This document shows, in pieces, positions 32,785 to 39,987 of a stretch of DNA of 39,987 nt (position 1 is the stretch's first letter; each line of letters opens with the position of its first letter). The notes below the pieces were generated by a model. It was not told the origin of the DNA and did not search any database. It saw nothing but the letters and a program-made list of their open reading frames with translations. The stretch is from Collinsella sp. AF08-23 (lineage in GTDB: Bacteria; Actinomycetota; Coriobacteriia; Coriobacteriales; Coriobacteriaceae), in contig NZ_QUHV01000014.1 of the NCBI RefSeq assembly GCF_003479805.1, forward strand, positions 1 through 39,987. The letters are read 5' to 3'. Made by a program: the position numbers and the translations under genes.

Positions 32785-35127
32785 TTGAACACATTCGATC
32801 GATACGCGCCGTTTGTACAGGACTTCATCTACTCGCATAGCTGGGAGAACCTCCGGTCGATCCAAGTCGCCGCAGCAGATGCCATCTTCAACACAGATGA
32901 GAACGTGCTGCTCACCGCCTCGACCGCCTCGGGCAAGACCGAAGCCGCCTTCTTCCCCATACTCACCGAGTTTTGGGAGAACCCGCCCGCAACGGTCGGG
33001 GCGCTCTACATCGGCCCGCTCAAAGCTCTTATCAACGACCAGTTCTACCGCCTGAACGACCTCTGCGAAGAGGCCGATATCCCCGTCTGGCACTGGCATG
33101 GCGATGTTGCCGCTTCGCACAAGGCGAAGCTGCTCAAACACCCGAGCGGCATCCTGCAAATCACGCCCGAGTCGCTCGAGGCCCTCTTGCTCCACAAGCA
33201 CGCGGCGATTGGGCGGCTTTTTGGAGACCTTCGCTACGTGGTCATCGATGAGGTGCATTCACTGCTGCGCGGCGATCGCGGCGGGCAGGCCCTCTGCCTC
33301 ATCGAACGCCTCTCGCGCATGGCGGGCGTGAATCCGCGCCGCATCGGACTTTCCGCCACCATCGGTGACCCCGAACGCACGGGGGCATTCCTCTCCAGCG
33401 GAACGGGTCGTGGATGTGTCATCCCCCGCTTTGAGGAGACGCGCAAGACGTGGCGTCTATCCATGGAGCATTTCTACATTGGCGGACCGCAGGCGGCGGA
33501 GCGTGCCCTAGACGGCGCATGGGCGCAGGAGGCGGACGTAATCGACGACGGTGCGCGGCGCAGCCTTCCCGCGCCCGATGATGTCCGCATCGACGCACCA
33601 ACCGCAACCGAACTCGCCGCGCGGACCGATTTGGCGCCGCAAGATGCCGACCCGGGTCTTGGATACATCTTCGAGCGGACCCGCGGCAGCAAATGCCTGG
33701 TGTTCGTAAACTCGCGAGAGGAGGCGGAGTCCGTCTGCGCCAATCTGCGTGCATATTGCGAGGCCAATCACGAACCCGACCGCTTCCTCATCCACCACGG
33801 TAATCTCTCGGCGGCGTATCGTGAATCGGCGGAGGAGCTCATGCGCGACGAAGAGCAGGCGCAGACCACCGTCACCACCGCGACGCTCGAGCTGGGCATC
33901 GACATCGGACGCCTCGAGCGCGCGTTCCAAATCGATGCCCCCTTTACCGTCTCGAGCTTCCTGCAGCGCATGGGGCGCACCGGACGCCGCGACCTTCCAC
34001 CCGAGATGCACTTCGTGATGCGCGAAGAGCAACCCGAACCCCGCTCCATGCTGCCCGAAACCATCCCTTGGAAGCTCTTGCAGGGCATCGCGCTCGTGCA
34101 GCTCTACCGCGAGGAGCACTGGGTCGAACCACCCGCGCTTGATCGCCTTCCGTACAGCCTGCTCTACCATCAGGTCATGAGCACGCTCGCCAGCTGCGGG
34201 GAACTCACTCCCGCCGAGCTCGCCGCACGCGTGTTGACGCTCTCATACTTCCATCGCGTCGATGCCGACGACCTCCGTTGCCTCTTGCGGCATCTTTTGG
34301 AAACCGACCATATCGAGGCGACCGAAAACGGCGGCTTGATTGTGGGCCTCGCCGGTGAACGGCTCACCAACTCATTCAAGTTCTACGCGGTGTTCCAGGA
34401 AAACGAGGAGTTCACGGTGAGATGCGAGTCGGCGGAACTCGGCACGATTGTGAATCCGCCACCCGCTGGCGAGCGCATCGCCATCGCCGGGCACTGCTGG
34501 CTGGTCGAGGAGGTCGACTGGAAGCGCCACCTCGTGTACTGCACGCAGATCAAAGGCCGCGTTCCAGCGTACTTTGGCGATTGCGCGGGCGATATCGACA
34601 CGTATGTCCTGGAACGCATGAGGCACGTGCTCGCGGAGCGTGACGTCTATCCCTACATCATGGAGAACGCGCGGGCTCGACTGGCACAGGCACGACACGT
34701 GGCATCCAACGCGGGCATCACCGGGCGCGCCTCAAGCCCCCTCATCAATCTGGGTGGAGACACCTGGGCGTTGTTCCCCTGGCTCGGAAGTTACGCTTTC
34801 CTGGCGCTCGAGCGGCTGCTCAAGATCAAATGCGCGCGAGAGCTAGGGCTCAAGGGGCTCGATCCCTCGCGCCCTTACTTCATGCAGTTCAGGATGAAGG
34901 CGGACCCCGAAACGTTTTTCGAAGCGGTCGCCGCCGAGGCGGAAGCAGAATTCGACCCCATTGACCTCGTGTACCCAGGCGAAGTTCCGTATTTCGACAA
35001 GTACGACGAATTCCTACCGCAAGAGCTCGTTCGCAAGGGTTTCGCCGAGGGCGTCCTCGACATCGAGGGCATGAAGCAACGCGTGCTCGGCTGGCGCGAC
35101 GCATGGCGAAGCGCGCAGTACGGCTAG
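32785..35127 (+). CDS. Lhr/BrxHI-like DEAD/H superfamily 2 helicase
   Basis: 780 residues. ATP-dependent nucleic-acid helicase of superfamily 2. Walker A ASTASGKT is at residues 45-52, the DExH box DEVH at 155-158 followed by LLRGDRGGQ (the Lhr-type motif), and motif VI QRMGRTGRR at 394-402. A long C-terminal region of about 370 residues, with winged-helix-like and substrate-clamp character, follows. Start is TTG 32785 with GGGAGG four bases upstream. It completes the module and pairs with a BrxD-like ATPase as in BREX, but no PglZ, PglX or methyltransferase gene accompanies it. Its stop shares the four bases CTAG with the stop of the opposite-strand gene, so transcripts converge with no spacer. 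Confidence 0.9.
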   Translation: MNTFDRYAPFVQDFIYSHSWENLRSIQVAAADAIFNTDENVLLTASTASGKTEAAFFPILTEFWENPPATVGALYIGPLKALINDQFYRLNDLCEEADIPVWHWHGDVAASHKAKLLKHPSGILQITPESLEALLLHKHAAIGRLFGDLRYVVIDEVHSLLRGDRGGQALCLIERLSRMAGVNPRRIGLSATIGDPERTGAFLSSGTGRGCVIPRFEETRKTWRLSMEHFYIGGPQAAERALDGAWAQEADVIDDGARRSLPAPDDVRIDAPTATELAARTDLAPQDADPGLGYIFERTRGSKCLVFVNSREEAESVCANLRAYCEANHEPDRFLIHHGNLSAAYRESAEELMRDEEQAQTTVTTATLELGIDIGRLERAFQIDAPFTVSSFLQRMGRTGRRDLPPEMHFVMREEQPEPRSMLPETIPWKLLQGIALVQLYREEHWVEPPALDRLPYSLLYHQVMSTLASCGELTPAELAARVLTLSYFHRVDADDLRCLLRHLLETDHIEATENGGLIVGLAGERLTNSFKFYAVFQENEEFTVRCESAELGTIVNPPPAGERIAIAGHCWLVEEVDWKRHLVYCTQIKGRVPAYFGDCAGDIDTYVLERMRHVLAERDVYPYIMENARARLAQARHVASNAGITGRASSPLINLGGDTWALFPWLGSYAFLALERLLKIKCARELGLKGLDPSRPYFMQFRMKADPETFFEAVAAEAEAEFDPIDLVYPGEVPYFDKYDEFLPQELVRKGFAEGVLDIEGMKQRVLGWRDAWRSAQYG

Positions 35128-36005
35128 TCGCGCAGCACCTCACCGAGGAAGTCGGCAGCAAAGGGAACCGCACCCTCGAAATCGTAAGCGTCGACGTCGC
35201 TCGCGATCACCAGGTAGTTATCTTCTCCCGCAAAGGCCTCATCCACGCAGGGCACGACCCAGACGCGTTTGAACACCGCCGAAGCCGTGGCAACGACGTT
35301 GCGCAGGAAGTCTATGTTCTCGCCCCCGTGGGTCGATACCACGTTGGCCACGTACAGGCCGCCCTCGTTGAGACACACCTTTGCCTGGCAGAGGGCTTCC
35401 ACGGTGGCGAGCGACCGAACTGGCTCCGACCCGGCAAAGCAGTCGTTCACGACCACGTCGCACCGCATGCCCGCCGCAAGAGCCTCGCCCATATACGACC
35501 GAGCGTCCGCGGTGATGAAACTCAGACGGTCTCCCGCCATGCGCTCAAGTTCGTCCAGGTAAAACCATCGACGAGCAAGCAGGGTCACCGACGCGTCAAG
35601 CTCGACGACGTCCATGGCAAGCAAACGATGGGTGGCGAGCGCATGCTTGGGATAAGAGTATCCACCACCTCCGAGCATGAGCACTCGTTCGATGCCATGG
35701 CCAACGATGCCGCGCATGGAATCCTCCGCCTCAAACATCGCATCGAAGGCGCGGATATACTCGAACACGGGCTCGAACCTGCGGCGACCGAGATAGGTGG
35801 CACTTTGATACACCCCACCCTGCTGCAACACGCGCACGAGCTCTCCCTGGGCGCCGCGCACCATCTTCACGCGCGCCAATCCAGCGTGCGTGCGGGCGAC
35901 CTGAAGGCATTTCGATCCAACGGCTATCGCCGCCGCGCCAACGGCCACGGCGCCAAACGCCACGCCCGCGGCAATACCGGCGGCCGTGTTTCCCCTCTTT
36001 TCCAT
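35124..36005 (-). CDS. Membrane-anchored spermidine-synthase-like methyltransferase-fold protein
   Basis: 293 residues. An N-terminal hydrophobic helix (AAGIAAGVAFGAVAVGAAAI) suggests membrane attachment. The remainder has the Rossmann fold of spermidine synthases: RVLMLGGGGYSYPKHAL (nucleotide loop), MDVVELDASVTLLARRWF, and VVVNDCFAGSEPV with the acidic patch of the active site. The usual polyamine-binding details cannot be confirmed, so a polyamine or methyl-transfer role is open. ATG 36005 has AAGGA seven bases upstream and overlaps the elp3 stop as TGATG, so it is translationally coupled to elp3 and probably works in the same transcript. It converges on the helicase gene with overlapping stops. 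Confidence 0.75.
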   Translation of the reverse strand: MEKRGNTAAGIAAGVAFGAVAVGAAAIAVGSKCLQVARTHAGLARVKMVRGAQGELVRVLQQGGVYQSATYLGRRRFEPVFEYIRAFDAMFEAEDSMRGIVGHGIERVLMLGGGGYSYPKHALATHRLLAMDVVELDASVTLLARRWFYLDELERMAGDRLSFITADARSYMGEALAAGMRCDVVVNDCFAGSEPVRSLATVEALCQAKVCLNEGGLYVANVVSTHGGENIDFLRNVVATASAVFKRVWVVPCVDEAFAGEDNYLVIASDVDAYDFEGAVPFAADFLGEVLRD

Positions 36006-37849
36006 CAAAGCTTCCTTTGCTGATAAAGCCCGTGGTCCTTAAACCCAAGGCGACGATAATACGTGCGCGTGCCCACGGCGCTGATCACGTTAATGCTTTC
36101 GTATCCCGCCTCGCGCGCGATGTCACAGGCGCGCTCGATGAGCCGCCTCCCCAACCCAAGATGCTGGGCTGACGTGCCATCCTCACCAAGCTGCGTAGCG
36201 ATGCCATACATGTGCACTTCCCGAATCATGGCCTCGCCCGCGCGGACGGGAAGGCCCTCGCTCCCCGCCTCATCCGCGAGACGCTGCACATACGCGGCAC
36301 TCGGCAAAGACAGGCGCAGGAAGCCGGCGATGCGGTTGTCGGGCAAGATCCACTGCAAAAAGCGTTCGTGCGTGTTGCTCGTCTCGTACCCGACGACATC
36401 GAGGACCAGGTCGCCCAGATCGATGTCGTTCGTTCCGATCTCTCGAAATCGAATCTCCTGGACGCCGTCCGAACTGCCCATGTCGCGCAGGCTCCGCTCG
36501 ACGAGTTGGCGCAAATTGGGCTTCTTGTTGCCCGCCACGATATCGTGCGACGAGAAATCCCTGATCATGCGGGAGATACGGCAGAACGGCGGCGTGACGG
36601 CGACATCGCTCGCCAACACGTCGAGCAGTTCCCCCTCGGTGTAGGGGCGCCATAAGCCAAGTTCATAGCGCTCGGTGAGCCGGGAGCCGTCGATGAGGGC
36701 ACAAGGGTAGAGCTTGATTTCGTCGGGCTGGAACGGTGCGCTCCGCACCAGGCGGTCGTAGTCGGCCTTATCGCGCTCGGGCGTCGACCCCAACAGGTTC
36801 GCCATGGCATGCGCGTGGATCTTGAAGCCAAAGATGCGCAGCAACTCAAATGCCCGCCCTATGCGATCGATCGAGATGCCGCGCTCATTCAAGTCTAGGA
36901 TCTCCTGGTCAAGCGTCTGAATGCCCATTTGCACCTTGGTGCAACCCAGGCGGCGAATCAGCATGAGGGCTGCGGGCGTGATCGCATCGGGGCGCGTCTC
37001 GACTACAAGACCCACCACACGATGACGTGCGCCCTCGTTTTCGCGTTGCCGCAGCTCGAGCTCATCGAACGTGGCCGTCTGGGCGCGACTGGCCAAACGC
37101 CACGGCTCGCTGTTGCCGTACAGCAGCCGAAATGCGTGGTTGTAGGAGAGGGCCCCTTCGGCGATCTCCTCCTGCGCACCCTCCGCAAATAACGCGAACT
37201 GCTCCGTATTCTGCGGAAACCCCGCGCTGCGGTACCAGCTCCGACGCTCGGCGATGTCGGAAGCCGCTGACTCCTCATCAAACTCGTTGAGCGCGCGGAA
37301 CAGTTCCGAGATGAACCAGACCTGGTATTCCCGTGGATAATCGCTCCAGGTCCCGCCGAGAACGATCAGCTCGATCTTGTCTGTAGCATGTCCCATCTGC
37401 GTCAACGCCGTCAGACGGGAGGTAACCTGCAGATACGGGTCGAACCAGTTTTGCTCGGCGCGTTCGCATGCCGGCTCGTTGTGCAGGTAGCTCTTGGGCA
37501 TGCGCAGGTCATTGGGGCAAAAGAGGCAGTCGCCACCACAGGGCCATGGCTTGGTGATGACCGTGATCGTTGCGACACCCGAGGCGCTGCGACGAGGCTT
37601 CATGCGCAGCACGGCGAGCAAGCGCTCTTCGAGTTCGGGCGTAACTCCCCACGCCTCCCAGCGCTTTTGATCGTTGCGCTTAACACTCTGGTAGAACGGC
37701 AAAAGCCGACGCTTGGCAAACATGCGCTTGTCGGCATGCTCCCGACGTGCGGCGGCATGACTCAGCTTGAGTAGCACGCGATCGTCGACCACGCGTCCGG
37801 ACCGGAGCTCCGCCAATATGTCCAAGATAATCTGTTCCATGGCGTCCAT
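36005..37849 (-). CDS. elp3: Elp3-like tRNA wobble-uridine modifying radical SAM/acetyltransferase
   Basis: 614 residues in two domains. The radical SAM domain carries C104-GGD-C108-LF-C111 and covers about residues 90-400, with the Elp3-type helper segments PNDLRMPKSYLHNEPACERA and VVETRPDAI. The C-terminal GNAT acetyltransferase domain (about 465-614) contains HLGLGRRLIERACDIAREAG, the acetyl-CoA turn. Elp3 uses acetyl-CoA and a radical to put carboxymethyl groups on C5 of U34 in tRNA. Archaea and some bacteria have stand-alone Elp3 like this one, without the Elp1-Elp2 partners of eukaryotes. The start is uncertain: ATG 37849 or the ATG three codons later, both with weak ribosome sites. It is followed by a coupled methyltransferase-fold gene and diverges from a Trm9-like gene. 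Confidence 0.93.
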   Translation of the reverse strand: MDAMEQIILDILAELRSGRVVDDRVLLKLSHAAARREHADKRMFAKRRLLPFYQSVKRNDQKRWEAWGVTPELEERLLAVLRMKPRRSASGVATITVITKPWPCGGDCLFCPNDLRMPKSYLHNEPACERAEQNWFDPYLQVTSRLTALTQMGHATDKIELIVLGGTWSDYPREYQVWFISELFRALNEFDEESAASDIAERRSWYRSAGFPQNTEQFALFAEGAQEEIAEGALSYNHAFRLLYGNSEPWRLASRAQTATFDELELRQRENEGARHRVVGLVVETRPDAITPAALMLIRRLGCTKVQMGIQTLDQEILDLNERGISIDRIGRAFELLRIFGFKIHAHAMANLLGSTPERDKADYDRLVRSAPFQPDEIKLYPCALIDGSRLTERYELGLWRPYTEGELLDVLASDVAVTPPFCRISRMIRDFSSHDIVAGNKKPNLRQLVERSLRDMGSSDGVQEIRFREIGTNDIDLGDLVLDVVGYETSNTHERFLQWILPDNRIAGFLRLSLPSAAYVQRLADEAGSEGLPVRAGEAMIREVHMYGIATQLGEDGTSAQHLGLGRRLIERACDIAREAGYESINVISAVGTRTYYRRLGFKDHGLYQQRKL

Positions 37850-37981
37850 TGTATATGACGTCCGCGCACCGCTTCCGGCGGACGTGGGAGCTTACAATAG
37901 GGAAACCTCACGGTGCATGCGCTCGCCCTAAAGACACGCAGCCACTCGACGCGGCACCGACTCACGGAATCCAGGAGGCCC
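37850..37981. promoter_or_regulatory. Divergent elp3 / Trm9-like promoter region
   Basis: 132 bases separate elp3 from the Trm9-like gene, so both promoters must lie here. A plus-strand TACAAT at 37893-37898 is a plausible -10 for the Trm9-like gene; its -35 is weak. No clear minus-strand promoter was found by eye. Confidence 0.35.
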
Positions 37982-38758
37982 ATGGACACCACGACCGCGC
38001 AGGCGCTCATCGCGCTCAACAACCGCTTTTACCGGGATAACGCAGCATCCTTTTCCGCCACGAGGTCGGCACCATGGGAAGGTTGGAAGCGGCTCGGAAG
38101 CATATTGCGCGAGTGTGGCTGGGTGGGTGCGACGGCGCCTCAGACGCGCCTCGTGTTCGATATGGCAAGCGGCAACCTGCGGTTTGAGCATTTCCTCTCC
38201 ACCGCGTTTCCCAGCATCGACTTTGAGTTTCACGCGGTGGACAACTGCGCCGCCCTGGCAGAGCATGGTCAGAACGACCGCATCGCATACCACTTCCACC
38301 AATGCGACATCCTGGATACCCTCGTCTCGAGCAACGCGAGAATCCCGGAATGCCCCCCCTGCGACCTGTCGGTCTCCTTTGGCTTCATGCACCATGTGCC
38401 CAGCGCATACCTCAGACATCGCGTGTTCGAGGCGCTCATCGAACACGCACGCGTGGGCGGCCTGATCGTCCTGTCGTTTTGGCAGTTCATGAACGACACG
38501 CGCCTTGCTGCCAAGGCTCTGAAGGCAGACGAGGCGCTTGCCATGGATATCGACATATCGCAGCTTGAGCCAAATGACCACTTCCTTGGATGGCAATCCG
38601 ACCCCTCTCCGCTGCGCTACTGTCACCACTTTGACGAATGCGAGATCGACGAGCTTGTAGCATCTGTGGGCACCAAGGTACGGGAGGTCGCGCGCTACTC
38701 CTCGGACGGCGCGTCTGGTACCCTCAATCGGTATCTCGTGCTCGAACGCCTTGATTGA
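37982..38758 (+). CDS. Trm9-like tRNA methyltransferase
   Basis: 258 residues. The N-terminus NNRFYRDNAASFSATRSAPW (residues 13-32) matches the Trm9/ALKBH8 opening motif of the form N-x-F-Y-x-x-x-A-x-x-F-S-x-T-R-x-x-P-W. Near the C-terminus, NDHFLGW and RYCHHFDECEIDEL followed by YSSDG repeat the Trm9 pattern. The SAM loop is altered, VFDMASGNLRFEHF instead of the usual DxGCGNG. In eukaryotes Trm9 methylates cm5U34 of tRNA to mcm5U34 after Elp3 has made cm5U; the neighbouring divergent elp3 supports the same pairing here (inference). ATG 37982 is preceded by AGGAGG three bases upstream; the frame is open to 37913 but lacks protein-like sequence. trmB follows 157 bases later. Confidence 0.8.
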   Translation: MDTTTAQALIALNNRFYRDNAASFSATRSAPWEGWKRLGSILRECGWVGATAPQTRLVFDMASGNLRFEHFLSTAFPSIDFEFHAVDNCAALAEHGQNDRIAYHFHQCDILDTLVSSNARIPECPPCDLSVSFGFMHHVPSAYLRHRVFEALIEHARVGGLIVLSFWQFMNDTRLAAKALKADEALAMDIDISQLEPNDHFLGWQSDPSPLRYCHHFDECEIDELVASVGTKVREVARYSSDGASGTLNRYLVLERLD

Positions 38759-38915
38759 GAACTCGAGCACGACGCCCATTCAGACGCATGGCGCGCGCCA
38801 CTCCAGTGGCAGCCGCGAACATGCAGCCGCCATATCGGACGCCAACGACCGCCATCCGCCGCCGCGCCACATTCCACCGTGCAGCGCGCCGCGATATCCA
38901 GGAGACCTTTCCGCC

Positions 38916-39767
38916 ATGCATGCACGTATGCCCAAAAACTTCGTCCTCGACCAGCGCATCGAGCGCGCAGCCAACGCCATCGAGACTGGTGCCGCAGCGT
39001 ATCGGGGGCGCTGGGCCGAAGCGTGCCATCCGCTCACCGAGCATGGCACCGAGCGCTTTGAGCGGGTGCATCTCGATCTTGGATGCGGAAAAGGAGCCTA
39101 TATCGCCGCCATGGCCGCCCGTCATCCGGACACGCTCTTTATCGGCATGGACAGCGAACCCGTGTGCGTGGTGCATGCCGCGCAGCTCGTTCTCGATCGT
39201 GGGCTCAAAAATGCCCTCGTGATTCCCGGAGACGCCGCCAGGCTCGACCGCATCTTCGCCCCGGGCGAACTCTCGAGCATCTCGATCAACTTTCCCACGC
39301 CGCACCCTAAACGACGCAACGCCCGCCTGCGCGTAACGACCGCCGAGCACCTCGATGGATACCGACCGCTGCTTAAAGCCGACGGCATTCTCGCGCTGCG
39401 CACCGATAGCCTGCCGTTGTATGAGTTCTCTCTTCCGCAGTTCAAGACCATTGGATGGAATGTAACGTGCGCCACGCACGACGACCGCGCCGCCCATCCC
39501 GATCAGCCCATCACCGAGTACGAGCAGCGGCTAACCGAGCAGGGTGCGACCGTCCACGCTGTATATGCACGGCCCGCAGCGCAACCCGCCACACAGGAAC
39601 AACTCCAGGCTGCACTCGAACTTCCGCAGAGCCTCATCGACTATCTGCCCGAAGACCTATTCGCCGGAGAATATATCCCCTACGGCATGAGCTACGCGAT
39701 TGACAACCTGCGCAACCGACGTCACCATCTCGCCGCGCGTAAAGATGCATATTCTGACCGCATTTAA
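38916..39767 (+). CDS. trmB: tRNA (guanine46-N7)-methyltransferase
   Basis: 283 residues. Adds m7G at position 46 of tRNA variable loops, using SAM, in the cytosol. Motif I is VHLDLGCGKGAYIAA (residues 51-65), followed by FIGMDSEP. The TrmB signature INFPTPHPKRRNARLRVTT and LALRTDSLPLYEF correspond to the usual NFPDPWPKKRH and TD active-site segments, with Pro-His for Pro-Trp. A C-terminal extension of about 60 residues after TEYEQRLTEQGATVH is longer than in E. coli. I chose ATG 38916 because CAGGAG lies ten bases before it; the frame continues to 38751 with low-complexity, non-family sequence. It is downstream of the Trm9-like gene on the same strand. Confidence 0.88.
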   Translation: MHARMPKNFVLDQRIERAANAIETGAAAYRGRWAEACHPLTEHGTERFERVHLDLGCGKGAYIAAMAARHPDTLFIGMDSEPVCVVHAAQLVLDRGLKNALVIPGDAARLDRIFAPGELSSISINFPTPHPKRRNARLRVTTAEHLDGYRPLLKADGILALRTDSLPLYEFSLPQFKTIGWNVTCATHDDRAAHPDQPITEYEQRLTEQGATVHAVYARPAAQPATQEQLQAALELPQSLIDYLPEDLFAGEYIPYGMSYAIDNLRNRRHHLAARKDAYSDRI

Positions 39768-39987
39768 GTTGCTATTTGCATAGGCTTTTCTCACCACGCC
39801 CCACGTGTCCATGTGGATTTACGAAAGTGGTCAAAATACCCAAATGTTGCGCAGGCCCGATCATCGTTTGTCTAACTCACATCGTGCCAACACCTTTCTC
39901 ATCCCCGTCGTGCATCGGGACAATTGAGCCAGCGCGCCACAAGCGTCTTGAAACCCTGTGATCACAACAGGAGGAGGGGGGCGCGCG
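39768..39987. other. Right edge: gap and likely ribosome site of the next gene
   Basis: 220 bases without a complete gene. A 7-bp hairpin with one G-T pair (39801-39816) 33 bases after trmB may be a weak terminator. A perfect 10-bp palindrome TGTGATCACA occurs near 39957-39966. AGGAGGAGG at about 39969-39977 is a strong ribosome site, so a plus-strand gene probably starts just outside the window. Confidence 0.45.

Noticed and set aside
29690..35127. Complete BREX or DISARM system
   Set aside because: Only the BrxD-like ATPase and Lhr-like helicase match BREX; PglZ, PglX, BrxC and any methylase are missing within the window, so naming it BREX would be wrong.
39957..39966. TGTGATCACA as a CRP/FNR-type site
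   Set aside because: The palindrome lacks the six-base spacer of CRP/FNR sites and one short palindrome is expected by chance.

Overview
The window reads as a chromosome segment of a high-GC Gram-positive bacterium of the class Coriobacteriia (Collinsella/Olsenella-like). This is inferred from the GC-rich codon use, a single-chain PurL, an RpoC of about 1,495 residues that is longer than in other Actinobacteria, AAGGAGG-type ribosome sites and frequent TTG starts. The genus is a judgement from remembered protein style, not from a search. No tRNA, rRNA, CRISPR array or intact transposase gene was seen.

Layout. 1-4221: purL on the + strand. 4222-8068: a terminator, a nested palindromic repeat, then small accessory enzymes (flavin/PNPOx-fold protein, GNAT acetyltransferase, hypoxanthine-DNA glycosylase, glutaredoxin, CDF metal transporter). 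8190-11758: the str operon on the - strand (rpsL-rpsG-fusA-rpsJ), with a clear promoter and a strong terminator; tuf is absent and rpsJ takes its place. 11760-14753: a lower-GC accessory insertion between rpsL and rpoC. It holds a coiled-coil membrane protein with a C9 tract near its start, a small membrane protein interrupted by an amber codon, and a 190-bp palindromic MITE-like element. 14750-23021: rpoB-rpoC on the - strand. 23140-29383, all on the - strand: galU, a DUF308 membrane protein, an aconitase-family hydratase, an SotB-like MFS exporter and a 57-residue membrane protein.

29690-35127: a tightly packed + strand module of three genes: a TerB_N/TerB_C protein, a BrxD-like (DUF2791) ATPase and an Lhr/BrxHI-like helicase. 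It is the best candidate for an under-described DNA-processing or defence system. 35124-39767: a group rich in tRNA modification. elp3 is translationally coupled to a membrane-anchored spermidine-synthase-like methyltransferase on the - strand. Diverging from it are a Trm9-like tRNA methyltransferase and trmB on the + strand. Elp3 next to a Trm9 homologue suggests a bacterial cm5U/mcm5U-type wobble pathway.

The most striking molecular detail is at the RpoC C-terminus. A region of about 60 residues aligns without gaps, over about 45 positions, to the C-terminal domain of the RNA polymerase alpha subunit, and the principal DNA-contacting residues are kept. This suggests the polymerase carries an extra UP-element-type or activator-contact module on beta-prime. 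RpoB also has an enlarged fork-loop-2 region, and RpsL carries Arg at position 88, a known streptomycin-resistance position.
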